Below are positions 35,047 to 45,307 of a DNA stretch of 64,000 bases, piece after piece; position 1 is the stretch's first letter, and each line of letters opens with the position of its first letter. Both the position numbers and the translations under genes were made by a program. The notes beneath the pieces were generated by a model. The model was not told the origin of the DNA, did not search any database, and worked only from the letters and a program-made list of their open reading frames with translations. The stretch is from an uncultured Muribaculaceae bacterium (lineage in GTDB: Bacteria; Bacteroidota; Bacteroidia; Bacteroidales; Muribaculaceae): contig CAJUKD010000001.1 of assembly GCA_910587235.1 (NCBI GenBank), positions 153,161 through 217,160 of the forward strand, written 5' to 3'.

Positions 35047-36231
35047 ATGGAACCGACAATACTCGTTACAGGTGGCGCAGGCTTTATAGGCGTCAACTAT
35101 GTCAAGGCTCTCGTCAGTGCTTCTCCCGCACCGCGTGTGGTGGTGCTCGATGCTCTGACCTATGCCGGATGTCTGGCGTCGTTAAGCGACGAAATCGCTT
35201 CCGGGACGGTGGTGTTTGTTCGTGGCGACATCGCCGACAGCGGACTCGTGGCATCGCTCCTTCGGCGTGAGCGACCGGCATATATAGTAAATTTCGCCGC
35301 CGAGAGCCATGTCGACCGAAGCATCGCCGATCCGCGGCCGTTTATCGACACAAACATTGTCGGCACCCAGAATCTGCTGGAGCAGGCGCGCCGTTGGCGT
35401 GACGGGCAGATTGCGGCCGGCGATGAGCCGACTTTGAAGCGTTTCGTGCAGATAAGCACCGATGAGGTCTACGGTCATCTTGCCATCGACCGCCCCGAAG
35501 GTTTCCGTTTGTCCGCGGAACTCGGGCGCAGTCTTGGACGCGCCGAAGCCCCGCTTGCCTATGGCACTGAATCATTCAGCGAGAGCACGCCGCTCAATCC
35601 CTCGTCGCCGTACTCTGCATCAAAGGCTTCGGCCGACATGATCGCCCTGGCCTATGCCCGCACGTTCGCTATGCCTGTCTGCGTGACACGTTGCAGCAAC
35701 AATTACGGGCCTTATCAGTTCCCTGAAAAGCTTATACCTCTTGTAATCAATAATATTCTCGAAGGCCGAGCCATACCTGTCTATGGCGCCGGAGAAAATG
35801 TGCGCGACTGGCTGCATGTCGACGACCATGTGCGTGCAATCGAGGCCGTTCGCCTCGGCGGTGCCGACGGCGAAGTGTATAACATCGGCGGATTCAACGA
35901 ACGCCGCAATATCGACATCGTGCGACGTCTTATCGACACAGTTCGCCGTCTTGTCGAAAGCGACGCACGTTACCGTGAACTTGCTGCCATATCGCCTGAG
36001 AAGATGGATTACAACCTGATAAGCCATGTGGCCGACCGTGCGGCCCATGATCTCCGTTATGCCATTGACTCAAGCAAACTTATGGAGCGGACGGGATGGC
36101 GCCCCGAAGTGGATTTCGACAACGGGCTTGAACGCACAGTCCGCTGGTATCTCGACAAGCGCGGTTGGGTGAAAGACATAACCGACGGCGATTACCGTGA
36201 CTACTACCGCCGGATGTATGGCGGAGAGTAA
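35047..36231 (+). CDS. rfbB: dTDP-glucose 4,6-dehydratase
   Basis: Short-chain dehydrogenase converting dTDP-glucose to dTDP-4-keto-6-deoxyglucose, the substrate of the FdtA-like enzymes on the other side of the insert. 394 residues. NAD site TGGAGFIG, catalytic STDE (137-140) and YxxxK with Tyr189 and Lys193 (PYSASKASAD), then RCSNNYGPYQFPEKLIP. It is longer than the common 350-residue form, mainly through an insertion around 144-180. The rfbA partner is divergent and 5.8 kb away. Confidence 0.95.
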   Translation: MEPTILVTGGAGFIGVNYVKALVSASPAPRVVVLDALTYAGCLASLSDEIASGTVVFVRGDIADSGLVASLLRRERPAYIVNFAAESHVDRSIADPRPFIDTNIVGTQNLLEQARRWRDGQIAAGDEPTLKRFVQISTDEVYGHLAIDRPEGFRLSAELGRSLGRAEAPLAYGTESFSESTPLNPSSPYSASKASADMIALAYARTFAMPVCVTRCSNNYGPYQFPEKLIPLVINNILEGRAIPVYGAGENVRDWLHVDDHVRAIEAVRLGGADGEVYNIGGFNERRNIDIVRRLIDTVRRLVESDARYRELAAISPEKMDYNLISHVADRAAHDLRYAIDSSKLMERTGWRPEVDFDNGLERTVRWYLDKRGWVKDITDGDYRDYYRRMYGGE

Positions 36232-36267
36232 ATTAAAACCAGACGTTTAATTATCTGATATGAAGCT

Positions 36268-37140
36268 ATGAGATTGGACGGACGCCGCAGAAGCGGCAAC
36301 ATAAGCGACCGCCGCGGCATGTCGTCGGGGCGTAAGATAGGGATAGGCGGCGGAATAATCGGCGTAATTATCCTTGCAGCCGTCACCTTGCTCGGTGGAG
36401 GCAACATCGGCGACGTGATAGGAAACCTTATGGGTGGCATGGGATCGCAGTCCTACACATCGTCGGCTTACGAACCCACGGCCGAGGACGAACGTCTGGC
36501 CGAACTGGCCTCGAAAGTGCTTGCCGGCACAGAGGACGTATGGACTCGTGAATTCCGCCGTCAGGGATGGGGTGAATACGAATGTCCTGAGATGGTGCTC
36601 TATACAGGTGAAGTGAATTCGGCATGCGGTCATGCCACCTCGCAGGTCGGCCCGTTCTATTGCTCGGCCGACCGCACTGTCTATATCGACCTCGACTTTT
36701 TCAAGGACATGGAATCAAGCATAGGAGCCGGAGGCGATTTCGCCTATGCCTATGTCATAGCCCACGAGGTAGGGCACCATGTACAATATCTGCTGGGGAC
36801 TCTCGGTGAGGCACACGACGCCATGGCGCGCATGAGCGAGAGCGAGGCGAACAAGATGAGTGTCCGCCTTGAATTGCAGGCCGATTTCTATGCGGGAGTA
36901 TGGGCGAGCATCGACAACGAGATGTTCGCGTCCATCGAACCCGGCGACGTGGAGAACGCCGTGAATGCCGCCTCCAGGATCGGCGACGATTATCTGCAGC
37001 GCAAAGCTTATGGACGCGAGATTCCCGACAGCTTCAACCATGGCCGTTCGTCGCAGCGTGTGGCATGGCTTACTAAAGGACTTCAGACGGGGAACCCGCG
37101 TCTTGGAGATACATTCACGCCGGCTTATTCCGAGTTGTAG
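36268..37140 (+). CDS. YpfJ-family neutral zinc metallopeptidase
   Basis: 290 residues. Basic N-terminus rich in Arg/Gly, one membrane helix (about 24-45), Gly-rich linker, then a zincin domain with HEVGH at 166-170 (AHEVGHHVQ) and the downstream RLELQADFYAGVWA that supplies the third zinc ligand. Members are annotated as putative neutral zinc metallopeptidases of unknown substrate. The active site appears intact. Starts 36 bp after rfbB and 1 bp before ribD. Confidence 0.88.
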   Translation: MRLDGRRRSGNISDRRGMSSGRKIGIGGGIIGVIILAAVTLLGGGNIGDVIGNLMGGMGSQSYTSSAYEPTAEDERLAELASKVLAGTEDVWTREFRRQGWGEYECPEMVLYTGEVNSACGHATSQVGPFYCSADRTVYIDLDFFKDMESSIGAGGDFAYAYVIAHEVGHHVQYLLGTLGEAHDAMARMSESEANKMSVRLELQADFYAGVWASIDNEMFASIEPGDVENAVNAASRIGDDYLQRKAYGREIPDSFNHGRSSQRVAWLTKGLQTGNPRLGDTFTPAYSEL

Positions 37141-37141
37141 C

Positions 37142-38200
37142 ATGGTTTCCGATAAGGATATATTCTATATGCGCCGTGCCATTGAACTGGCGCGCGGCGG
37201 CATGGGGCAGGTTTCGCCCAATCCTATGGTGGGAGCCGTGATTGTCGCTGACGGAGGCCGCATTATCGGCGAAGGCTTCCATCGCCGTTTCGGTGGGCCT
37301 CATGCCGAAGTCAATGCCGTGCGCTCTGTGGCTGATGCGTCGCTCCTGCGCGGTGCTACCGTATATGTGACTCTCGAACCGTGCTCGCACTACGGAAAGA
37401 CGCCGCCTTGTGCCGATCTCTTGGTCGACAGCGGAGTAGGGCGTGTGGTCGTCGGGGCAGGAGATCCGAATCCGCGTGTGGCCGGACGTGGCATAGCCAT
37501 TCTTCGCGACCATGGCATAGAGGTGACTGAAAATGTCCTTGCCGACGAATGCCGTCGTCTTAACGCCGCATTCATGACCGCCCATAAGCTGCACCGTCCG
37601 CTTGTCACCCTCAAGTGGGCGCAGAGTGCCGATGGCTTCATCGACATAAGGCGTGCGTCGGCCGATGCTTCGCCGGCACGCTTTTCATCGCCGCTGACTC
37701 AGGCTCTCGTTCACAGGCTGCGTTCGTTGAACGATGCCATTCTTGTCGGTTCAGGAACCGTCATAGCCGACAATCCGAGGCTCGATGTGCGCCTGTGGCC
37801 GTCGGGACGCATGCCGCAGGCCATATTACTCGACCGTCGCGGACGTATTTCTTCCTCTGCCGGATTCAAGGTATTCACCACAGAATCAGGACGACGGCCG
37901 CCCGTAATTATTGCGGGCGACGACGATTTGGCCGCTTTGCTCAGGCATCTTTATGAAGAACATGGTATTACATCGCTGCTTGTCGAGGGAGGGGCGACCG
38001 TGCACCGTGCCTTTATCGACGCCGCTTTGTGGGATGCCGCCCGCGTGGAGAAAGCGCCGTTCCGACTTGGAGAGCAAGGTGGGGTGGCTGCGCCACGCTT
38101 GCCTGCAGGAATCCGTCCGGCGGCTACGGCGGAGATCGACGGACGGCGATTGGAACTGTTTTCAAATAATTCTCTTGTTTCATGCTTCGCTGAAATGTAG
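37142..38200 (+). CDS. ribD: Bifunctional riboflavin biosynthesis deaminase/reductase RibD
   Basis: 352 residues. N-terminal zinc deaminase: HAEVNAV and the paired PCSHYGKTPPC motif; C-terminal NADPH reductase beginning RPLVTLKWAQSADG with GSGTVIADNPRL and SLLVEGGATVHRAFID. Together they turn the first pyrimidine of riboflavin synthesis into 5-amino-6-ribitylamino-uracil phosphate. ATG 37142 follows the peptidase stop by 1 bp; the longer in-frame ORF runs inside that gene and is rejected. Confidence 0.94.
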   Translation: MVSDKDIFYMRRAIELARGGMGQVSPNPMVGAVIVADGGRIIGEGFHRRFGGPHAEVNAVRSVADASLLRGATVYVTLEPCSHYGKTPPCADLLVDSGVGRVVVGAGDPNPRVAGRGIAILRDHGIEVTENVLADECRRLNAAFMTAHKLHRPLVTLKWAQSADGFIDIRRASADASPARFSSPLTQALVHRLRSLNDAILVGSGTVIADNPRLDVRLWPSGRMPQAILLDRRGRISSSAGFKVFTTESGRRPPVIIAGDDDLAALLRHLYEEHGITSLLVEGGATVHRAFIDAALWDAARVEKAPFRLGEQGGVAAPRLPAGIRPAATAEIDGRRLELFSNNSLVSCFAEM

Positions 38201-38238
38201 CACTTTAAATTAAGACCGATCGAACCATCACATCTGAA

Positions 38239-39336
38239 ATGACTTATACATATATTCCCGGCGCAGCTCCTGCCGGACAGAACGGGAGAGCGACTGTGCG
38301 CCAGTCCAATATCGAGCTTCTTCGCATTGTGGCGATGATGCTTGTGCTTATTGTCCATGCCGATTTCCTTGCGCTCGGGGCGCCTGATGCCCTTGCGCTC
38401 AAGGCGCTTCCGGTCGAATCGGGCCTGCGCGTGTGGCTACAGGGCTTTGCTCTTGTCTGCGTCGATGTCTTTGTCATGATTTCAGGTTATTTCGGAATAC
38501 GTCCGAGTGTGCGCGGAGTGCTGAATTTCGCTTTCCAGATAATTTTCTGGCGCATAGCTGTCGCTATTGTCGCTGTTGCCGCAGGATTCGCTTCGTATGG
38601 TGCCGTATTAAGAAATCTGACACCTTTTGCCGGCGACTGGTTCTCGCCGTGCTACATGCTTCTGATGCTCGTGTCGCCGGCTCTGAACACGTTCGTGGAA
38701 AAACTCGACCGCCGGGCTATGGGTCGCTATCTGCTGATATTCTTCGGCTTGCAGACGGTCTTCGGATGGATTCCCGGCACGGTATATGACGGCGGTTCTT
38801 CCCTGATTTCGATGGTAGGTCTTTATCTTCTTGGAAGATATGTGAAACTACATGTATCGGAGGAAAGCCGCCGTCGGATCGGAGTGTCGCGAGGCATACT
38901 ATTGTACATCCTGCTTGTCACGGTGAATTCCATTGCTTATTGTGCCGGAACGATACTTTTGTCGGAGTCTGTTCTGTTGCGTGCGCCGCGTGCTTTATTC
39001 GTGGTTTATAGCTCGCCGCTTAATATCGCCGCATCTGTCGCTTTGCTTGTCGCTTTCAGCAACATAGAACTCAAAAGCCGCATAATCAACAGTCTTGCGA
39101 AATCCGCCTATAGTGTGTTGCTCATACATCTCAACCCTCTTGTGTTCGGCTTCTACCTGGCCGCGTGGCAGACAATTTACAACGATTACGGGGCCGCCGC
39201 ATGGTTTGTCGCGCTTATTCCCGGCTGTGCGGCCGTCTATCTGGCCTGCGCTGTAGCCGATCGCGTGCGCATATTCCTCTGGGGTCGGATTATGTTTTAT
39301 TGGCACAAGCGGGATAAGGCAGTTAAAAACCTATAA
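38239..39336 (+). CDS. Acyltransferase 3 family membrane protein
   Basis: 365 residues with about ten membrane segments. Opens with RQSNIELLRIVAMMLVLIVHAD, where the R-x10-H motif (the His in VHAD) is the hallmark of membrane O-acyltransferases that acetylate or succinylate surface polysaccharides. Ends in a basic tail. It lies near dTDP-sugar genes, so a cell-surface glycan is the natural target, but substrate and acyl donor are unknown. Confidence 0.85.
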   Translation: MTYTYIPGAAPAGQNGRATVRQSNIELLRIVAMMLVLIVHADFLALGAPDALALKALPVESGLRVWLQGFALVCVDVFVMISGYFGIRPSVRGVLNFAFQIIFWRIAVAIVAVAAGFASYGAVLRNLTPFAGDWFSPCYMLLMLVSPALNTFVEKLDRRAMGRYLLIFFGLQTVFGWIPGTVYDGGSSLISMVGLYLLGRYVKLHVSEESRRRIGVSRGILLYILLVTVNSIAYCAGTILLSESVLLRAPRALFVVYSSPLNIAASVALLVAFSNIELKSRIINSLAKSAYSVLLIHLNPLVFGFYLAAWQTIYNDYGAAAWFVALIPGCAAVYLACAVADRVRIFLWGRIMFYWHKRDKAVKNL

Positions 39337-39396
39337 AAACAGTCTGTGAAGCGGCAATTGCGAAGCATACATTGCGCTAATTCATCGCAAAAATTA

Positions 39397-39404
39397 TAAT
39401 TTTG
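39397..39404 (+). promoter_or_regulatory. -7 element for the DUF6242 gene
   Basis: TAATTTTG fits TAnnTTTG, with TTG at 39372-39374 (22 bp away, slightly long). 26 bp from the ATG. Confidence 0.5.
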
Positions 39405-39430
39405 CAACTTGAATTATCGTAAATCCGCTT

Positions 39431-40957
39431 ATGACAAAAACTAAAAGCTTCGGCCTTGCGGCAGTCATTGCGGCGCTTGGATTCAGCGCCGCCTGCAATT
39501 CTGACTATACGCCGGTCGAGATTACATATACCAGTGTCGCGGTGACCTCGTTCAGCATCGCCAAGGACGACAGCATTCTGGCAGGACTTGACACCGTGTT
39601 CTTTTCAATCGACCTGCAGCGTGCGCAGATTTTCAATGCCGATTCTCTTCCGTTCGGCACACGCACCGACAAACTCGTGCCGAAAATGACTACACTTGAA
39701 GGCGCTTCCGAAGCTCGTTTCATAATGACGCGTCCCGGAAAGCCCGATTCAATAAGCGATTATCTTACGAATCCCAACGACAGCATCGATTTCAGCAACG
39801 GCCCTGTCAGCCTGTTCATGAAATCTCCCGACGGCAAGGTCGAGCGCACTTATACAGTGAAAGTCAACGTCCATCGCCAGAAAGCCGATTCCCTTGCCTG
39901 GGGTCGCGTGGCCTACCGTGATCTTCCGGGTGATTTTGCGATACCGCAGCGCCAGCACACGACGGCCACGGCCGATGCAGTGTACTGCCTGACAGCCGAT
40001 GCCGCCGGCGCGTTCTGCATAGCCACAGCCGCCGATCCCTCGGCTGACGAATGGCAGACCGTAAATCCCGCGTTCGGATTCACTCCCGACATCGACAGCT
40101 TCACGGCATCGGCAGACGGAACCCTTTACATACTTTCTACAGACGGGCATCTCTACAGCTCTGCCGACAGCGGAAGTGCATGGACAGAATGTGCCGGCAT
40201 AGCCATGCGTCATATCTACGGAGCATACGCCGACGGGATTGTCGGAGCCTGCGACGACAACGGTTCATGGCGCTTTAAAAGTTATCCGGCCTCTGTCGAT
40301 ATCGCTATTCCGGCCGATATGCCGGTCAGCGGCACATCGCCGGCTGTAAACTTCTCCTTCCCCATGTCACAGTCGGAACAGATGGTCTTTATCGGCGGAC
40401 GCAAGGCATTTGGCGGATTGACAAATACGGCATGGGGATTCGACGGCCGCAACCTGATGCCTCTGAGCGCTATCTCTCCCATTCCCGCACTTGAAGGCAT
40501 GGTTCTGTTCCCATATTTCACATTCAGGACCTCCGCACTGTGGGTTACCACGAAATACACGACACTCTTCGCTTTAGGCGGTAAAGATGCCGGCGGCATT
40601 GCCAACCGCAACGTATATATCTCCACCGATTATGGCGTCACCTGGCGTAAGGGCGATTCATTGCTTCAGCTGCCGTCTTATATTCCGACATCGGTTCGTG
40701 CGCAGGCTGTGGTCTTCCCCGTGCGTTACCCGCTTTCGCGTTCCGGAGCGTCGCTGTGGAAAGAAATGCCTGTCGAAGAGTTACGCGTTCCTGCGGCTCT
40801 CATGTCGCCTGGGATATCGACCATGGCAACACGCCCTGTCGAAGACTGGGACTGCCCGTTCATCTATCTTTTCGGAGGAGAGAAAGCCGGAGGTCTATGC
40901 CACGACACCGTTTGGCGTGGTGTAATAAACCGTATGACATATAAGCCTATACAGTAA
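39431..40957 (+). CDS. DUF6242-type lipoprotein
   Basis: 508 residues. Signal peptide with lipobox SAAC giving Cys22. Residues 25-140 form a cadherin-like or beta-sandwich stretch ending in TYTVKVNVH, then a repeated propeller-like region (ALWVTTKYTTLFALGGKDAGG, YISTDYGVTWRKGDS, resembling BNR/sialidase-type repeats). It matches what I know of DUF6242 proteins of Bacteroidales, whose function is unknown. It stands 11 bp before the DUF6089 gene. Confidence 0.8.
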   Translation: MTKTKSFGLAAVIAALGFSAACNSDYTPVEITYTSVAVTSFSIAKDDSILAGLDTVFFSIDLQRAQIFNADSLPFGTRTDKLVPKMTTLEGASEARFIMTRPGKPDSISDYLTNPNDSIDFSNGPVSLFMKSPDGKVERTYTVKVNVHRQKADSLAWGRVAYRDLPGDFAIPQRQHTTATADAVYCLTADAAGAFCIATAADPSADEWQTVNPAFGFTPDIDSFTASADGTLYILSTDGHLYSSADSGSAWTECAGIAMRHIYGAYADGIVGACDDNGSWRFKSYPASVDIAIPADMPVSGTSPAVNFSFPMSQSEQMVFIGGRKAFGGLTNTAWGFDGRNLMPLSAISPIPALEGMVLFPYFTFRTSALWVTTKYTTLFALGGKDAGGIANRNVYISTDYGVTWRKGDSLLQLPSYIPTSVRAQAVVFPVRYPLSRSGASLWKEMPVEELRVPAALMSPGISTMATRPVEDWDCPFIYLFGGEKAGGLCHDTVWRGVINRMTYKPIQ

Positions 40958-40968
40958 GCGATATATAC

Positions 40969-41700
40969 ATGGGTGTGATGACAGCTTCCTTGAAAGCCTT
41001 ACGGCAATACGGCTTCCGTCTGCGGGCGGTAGCCGTCGCCGTATCATTGGCAGCCGCGTTATTCACGACCCTTTCGGCGCAGGAAACACCTTATAAATAC
41101 GACATAGGCGCTCGTCTGGGCATGAGCGGATATATAGGCGATGCCAATTCGTCCAACATCTTCAAGCGTCCGGGCTTTGCCGGCGATCTGATGTTCGGCT
41201 ATCTTCCGAATGCCCGTTTCGCAATACGAGGCATGCTGTCCACATTGTCGCTCAACGGAAGTACGGAGGGTATGAAAGATGTGTTGCCTGAAAATGCCGT
41301 CTATTCGTTCAATTCTCAGGTATATGAGCTTACCGCTCGCGGAGAATTCAACTTTTTCGCATTCGGGATAGGTGAAACCTATAAACGCCTCAGGCGCTGG
41401 TCGCCTTATCTTGCCATAGGCGTAGGTGTGGCTATAGGCGGCAGCGGAGGCAAGACATGCGTGGCCGCGACGCTACCCATGGCTTTCGGCGTGAAATTCA
41501 AGCTGCGCGAGCGCCTTAACCTACATGCTGAATTTTCCATGACAAAGGCTTTTGCCGACCACATGGACAGCGCGCAGCTCAGCGACCTGAACCAGATAAA
41601 GACAGCTTTTTACAAAAACACCGACTGGTACTCTCGTCTGTCTGTCGGGATAAGCTACGAATTCGGCAAACGATGCTCGACATGCCACTATGTGGACTGA
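40969..41700 (+). CDS. DUF6089-type outer-membrane beta-barrel protein
   Basis: 243 residues. Signal peptide (cleavage near LSAQETPYKYD), then alternating amphipathic strands: DIGARLGMSGYIGDAN, SPYLAIGVGVAIGG and a closing YSRLSVGISYEFGK. This family is regularly found immediately upstream of uppS and bamA in Bacteroidales. Function unknown. ATG 40969 or the Met four codons later could start it. Confidence 0.8.
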   Translation: MGVMTASLKALRQYGFRLRAVAVAVSLAAALFTTLSAQETPYKYDIGARLGMSGYIGDANSSNIFKRPGFAGDLMFGYLPNARFAIRGMLSTLSLNGSTEGMKDVLPENAVYSFNSQVYELTARGEFNFFAFGIGETYKRLRRWSPYLAIGVGVAIGGSGGKTCVAATLPMAFGVKFKLRERLNLHAEFSMTKAFADHMDSAQLSDLNQIKTAFYKNTDWYSRLSVGISYEFGKRCSTCHYVD

Positions 41701-41727
41701 CCGCAATGCCATAACGCCAACAATGAA

Positions 41728-42492
41728 ATGAAAGATGCAAAAGAAATAGCCGGACAGATTGACCGCGAACGACTTCCGCGGCATGTCGCCATAATAATGG
41801 ACGGCAACGGCCGTTGGGCCAAAGCCCGCGGACTCGACCGCTCGGCCGGACATGTCGAAGGCGTGAACACGGTCCGCCGCATCACGGAGGCCGCTTCAGA
41901 AACGGGAATATCTTACCTGACCCTATATACATTCTCGACAGAGAACTGGAACCGTCCAAAGGAAGAAGTCGACGCACTGATGGCCCTGATCGTTACGGCT
42001 ATCGAACGCGAAACTCCCGACCTTATAAAAAACAATGTACGCCTTACGGCCATAGGCGATCTCGGCCGTATGCCGGCGGAATCGCTCGAACGCCTGCGCC
42101 GCTGCATGGCCGACACCGGACGATGCACGGGGCTGACGCTGGTGTTGGCTTTAAGCTATTCGTCGCGCTGGGAGATTGTCGAAGCCTGCCGGCGGATCGC
42201 CGCAGAAGTCAGGGACGGACGCATGAGTGTCGGCGATATTGATGAATCATTGCTTTCAGCCAACTTGTGCACGCATGACATGCCCGATCCCGATCTGCTT
42301 ATCCGCACGGGGGGCGACATGCGTGTGAGCAACTTCCTGCTATATCAGATCGCTTATACAGAACTTGCAGTGACACCTACATACTGGCCTGACTACGGAA
42401 AGGCCGATTTCTTCAGCCATATCGTCGAATACCAGCGCCGGCAACGGCGTTTCGGAATGACCGGCGAGCAGGTGGAGCAAGCCGCGACTTAG
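41728..42492 (+). CDS. uppS: Undecaprenyl diphosphate synthase (isoprenyl transferase)
   Basis: Builds the C55 carrier used for peptidoglycan and surface glycans. 254 residues. cis-prenyltransferase motifs: HVAIIMDGNGRWAKARG with catalytic Asp, TLYTFSTENWNRP and DLLIRTGGDMRVSNFLL. Start MKDAKEIAGQ at 41728. Sits between DUF6089 and bamA in the conserved envelope cluster. Confidence 0.95.
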   Translation: MKDAKEIAGQIDRERLPRHVAIIMDGNGRWAKARGLDRSAGHVEGVNTVRRITEAASETGISYLTLYTFSTENWNRPKEEVDALMALIVTAIERETPDLIKNNVRLTAIGDLGRMPAESLERLRRCMADTGRCTGLTLVLALSYSSRWEIVEACRRIAAEVRDGRMSVGDIDESLLSANLCTHDMPDPDLLIRTGGDMRVSNFLLYQIAYTELAVTPTYWPDYGKADFFSHIVEYQRRQRRFGMTGEQVEQAAT

Positions 42493-42581
42493 ATGTCGCT
42501 CCGACAGAAAAACGATAGAAACCCATCACGACACGTAACACTTCAACCCACGGCCGACTCCAGAGCCGATATTATCATATT

Positions 42582-45209
42582 ATGCGATTCAAGCAACTGA
42601 CATTTCTGGTCACTTTCCTTTGCGCTGCGGCCTTTGCCGGCCGCGCACAAGTGGCGAATGATACTATTTATAACCCGACGGTCGTCTATTCCGCGATGCC
42701 GCGTACCTACGAGATTGCCGATATCAAAGTGACAGGTGCCCCGAACTACGATGATTTCATTGTCCTCGGTTATGCCGGACTCAAGGTCGGCGACAAGGTG
42801 ACCATTCCCGGCGACGACATCACCAACGCCGTCAAGCGCCTGATGCGACAGGGGCTGTTCTCGCAGGCTCAGGTACGCCTCGACAAGACCGCAGGCTCCA
42901 AAGCATGGCTCACGCTGGTGCTCCGCACCCAGCCGCGTATTGCCGAGGTAAACTACATCGGTGTAAAGAAAGGCGAACGCGACGACCTTCAGGAACGCCT
43001 GCAGCTGATGAAAGGCAACCAGATCACACAGAATATCGTCAACCGTGCCGAGGCCATCGTAAAGAAATATTTTGCCGACAAGGGTTTCGGAAATGCAACG
43101 GTCAACATCAATCTGCGCGAGGACCTGTCACATCAGAACGAGATGATCGTCGATATTGTAGTCAACAAGCACGACAAAGTGAAGGTCCACAAAATATATC
43201 TTGAGGGCAATGAAGTGCTGTCCGACCGCCAGATAAAGCGCGCCATCAAGAAAACAAACGAAAAGACCGACATCTGGAAGATATTCAGCCAGAAGAAATT
43301 CGTCGAGAGCGACTATCAGGACGACCTGAACCGCATACTTGAGAAATATAACGAGAAAGGTTACCGCGACGCCCGCATTGTGGCCGACAGTGTCGTGCCT
43401 TACGACGAAAAGACTGTCGATGTGCATATCACCGTCGACGAAGGAAAAAAATACTATATAAAGGACATCCAGTGGGTGGGCAACACCGTATATCCCACCG
43501 AGCTGCTTTCCGACTATCTCGGCATGAAGAGCGGCGATGTCTATAACCAGAAGCTGATGAAAAAGCGCCTGACTGACGACGACGATGCCGTCAGCAGCCT
43601 TTACATGGACAACGGTTACCTGTTCTATAACCTTGTGCCTATCGAGCGCGATGTCACGGGCGACTCCATCACCATCGAGATGCGAATGATGGAAGGTCCG
43701 CAGGCCCGCATCAATAATGTTGTGATCAACGGTAACGACCGTCTTTACGAGAAAGTGGTGCGCCGCGAGCTTTATGTCAAACCCGGTCAGCTCTTCAGTA
43801 AGTCAGACCTTATGCGTTCGGCACGCGAAATCGCGCAGACCGGTCACTTCGACCCCGAGAAGATGGACATACAGCCCGAACCCAACGAAGAGAACGGTAC
43901 TGTCGACATCGTGTTCAACCTCGAATCGAAAGCCAACGACCAGATAGAATTCTCCTTGGGCTGGGGACAGACCGGCATCATAGGCAAGCTCTCTCTGAAA
44001 TTCACCAACTTCGCCATCAAGAACCTCTTCTATCCCTCGACATACCGCGGCATAATCCCGCAGGGCGAAGGACAGACATTCACCGTCAGCGCGCAGACCA
44101 ACGCCCGCTACTACCAGGCTTATTCTCTCTCGTTCCTTGATCCCTGGTTCGGCGGCAAACGTCCAAACTCTCTCTCCGTTTCGGCTTACTACAGCCGTCA
44201 GACCGGTGTGAACAACTCTTTCTACAACAACAGTTGGTCGTCGTCCGGACTTTACGGCATGGGCATGAGCTATTATCCCGGAATGAACAACTATTATAAC
44301 GACTTTTACCAGAACAGCTATCAGGCATCGCTTGACCCCAATAAGGTTCTTCAGCTTGTCGGCGTCAACGTCGGATTCGGCAAGCGCCTGAAGTGGCCAG
44401 ACGACTACTTCACGTTCACCGCCGAACTTGGCTACAACTGGTACTACCTCAAAAACTGGGACTATCTCTATTATATGAACAACGGTACGTCGAATGCTAT
44501 CGTGCTCGGCCTGACTCTTGCCCGCACGTCGATCGACAATCCGCTTTATACCCGTAGCGGCTCGATGTTCTCACTCAATCTGCAGATCACGCCTCCCGCG
44601 CAACTCTTCACAGGCAAAAAGGACTGGAAAGCCCTTCGCGATGCCAACACCACAGATTCGAAAAAAGAACTCTACCGCTGGATAGAATACTGGAAGATAC
44701 GCTTCAAATCGCGTACTTATACTCCTCTGAGCAACGACCCGCAGTGGACGCCGGTGCTGATGACCCGTTTCGACTTCGGCCTGCTCGGCAGCTTCAACAA
44801 GTATCTCAAGTCGCCTTTCGAAACATTCTATGTCGGTGGCGACGGCATGTCAGGCTCGTATACATACGCTACCGAAACAATCGCCCTGCGAGGCTACGAC
44901 AACGGTGTGTTTACCAAATGGGGGCAGGAAGGCTATGCCTACACCCGCATGGGACTCGAACTCCACTTCCCGCTTATGTTGCAGCCCACGACCACCATCT
45001 ACGCCCTGGCATTCCTCGAAGCCGGCAACGCATGGACATCCGTCAGCCAGTTCAATCCGTTCAGCCTCAAACGCAGTGCCGGTGCCGGTGTGCGCATCCA
45101 TCTCCCCATGGTCGGCATGATGGGTATCGACTGGGCCTACGGTTTCGACAAGGTAGGCGGTGAAAAAGGCGGCAGCCATTTCCACTTCATACTCGGACAG
45201 GAATTCTAA
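42582..45209 (+). CDS. bamA: Outer-membrane protein assembly factor BamA
   Basis: 875 residues. Signal peptide (to about GRAQ), five POTRA repeats (approximately residues 45-440; YEIADIKVTGAPNYDDFIVLG, VHKIYLEGNEVLSDRQIKRA, YYIKDIQWVGNTVYPTELLS), then an Omp85 barrel with a loop L6-type segment near TETIALRGYDN and a C-terminal Phe (ILGQEF), the usual assembly signal. Folds and inserts outer-membrane beta barrels. Two Skp-like chaperones follow. Confidence 0.95.
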   Translation: MRFKQLTFLVTFLCAAAFAGRAQVANDTIYNPTVVYSAMPRTYEIADIKVTGAPNYDDFIVLGYAGLKVGDKVTIPGDDITNAVKRLMRQGLFSQAQVRLDKTAGSKAWLTLVLRTQPRIAEVNYIGVKKGERDDLQERLQLMKGNQITQNIVNRAEAIVKKYFADKGFGNATVNINLREDLSHQNEMIVDIVVNKHDKVKVHKIYLEGNEVLSDRQIKRAIKKTNEKTDIWKIFSQKKFVESDYQDDLNRILEKYNEKGYRDARIVADSVVPYDEKTVDVHITVDEGKKYYIKDIQWVGNTVYPTELLSDYLGMKSGDVYNQKLMKKRLTDDDDAVSSLYMDNGYLFYNLVPIERDVTGDSITIEMRMMEGPQARINNVVINGNDRLYEKVVRRELYVKPGQLFSKSDLMRSAREIAQTGHFDPEKMDIQPEPNEENGTVDIVFNLESKANDQIEFSLGWGQTGIIGKLSLKFTNFAIKNLFYPSTYRGIIPQGEGQTFTVSAQTNARYYQAYSLSFLDPWFGGKRPNSLSVSAYYSRQTGVNNSFYNNSWSSSGLYGMGMSYYPGMNNYYNDFYQNSYQASLDPNKVLQLVGVNVGFGKRLKWPDDYFTFTAELGYNWYYLKNWDYLYYMNNGTSNAIVLGLTLARTSIDNPLYTRSGSMFSLNLQITPPAQLFTGKKDWKALRDANTTDSKKELYRWIEYWKIRFKSRTYTPLSNDPQWTPVLMTRFDFGLLGSFNKYLKSPFETFYVGGDGMSGSYTYATETIALRGYDNGVFTKWGQEGYAYTRMGLELHFPLMLQPTTTIYALAFLEAGNAWTSVSQFNPFSLKRSAGAGVRIHLPMVGMMGIDWAYGFDKVGGEKGGSHFHFILGQEF

Positions 45210-45307
45210 GCGGCGCACTACGGAAGCCGGGATAATAAACCTTTTGGGCTTTCAAGTGTCTTAATAAGTATAATACCGAATTAGAAACCACAAAAAAACA
45301 AAGACAG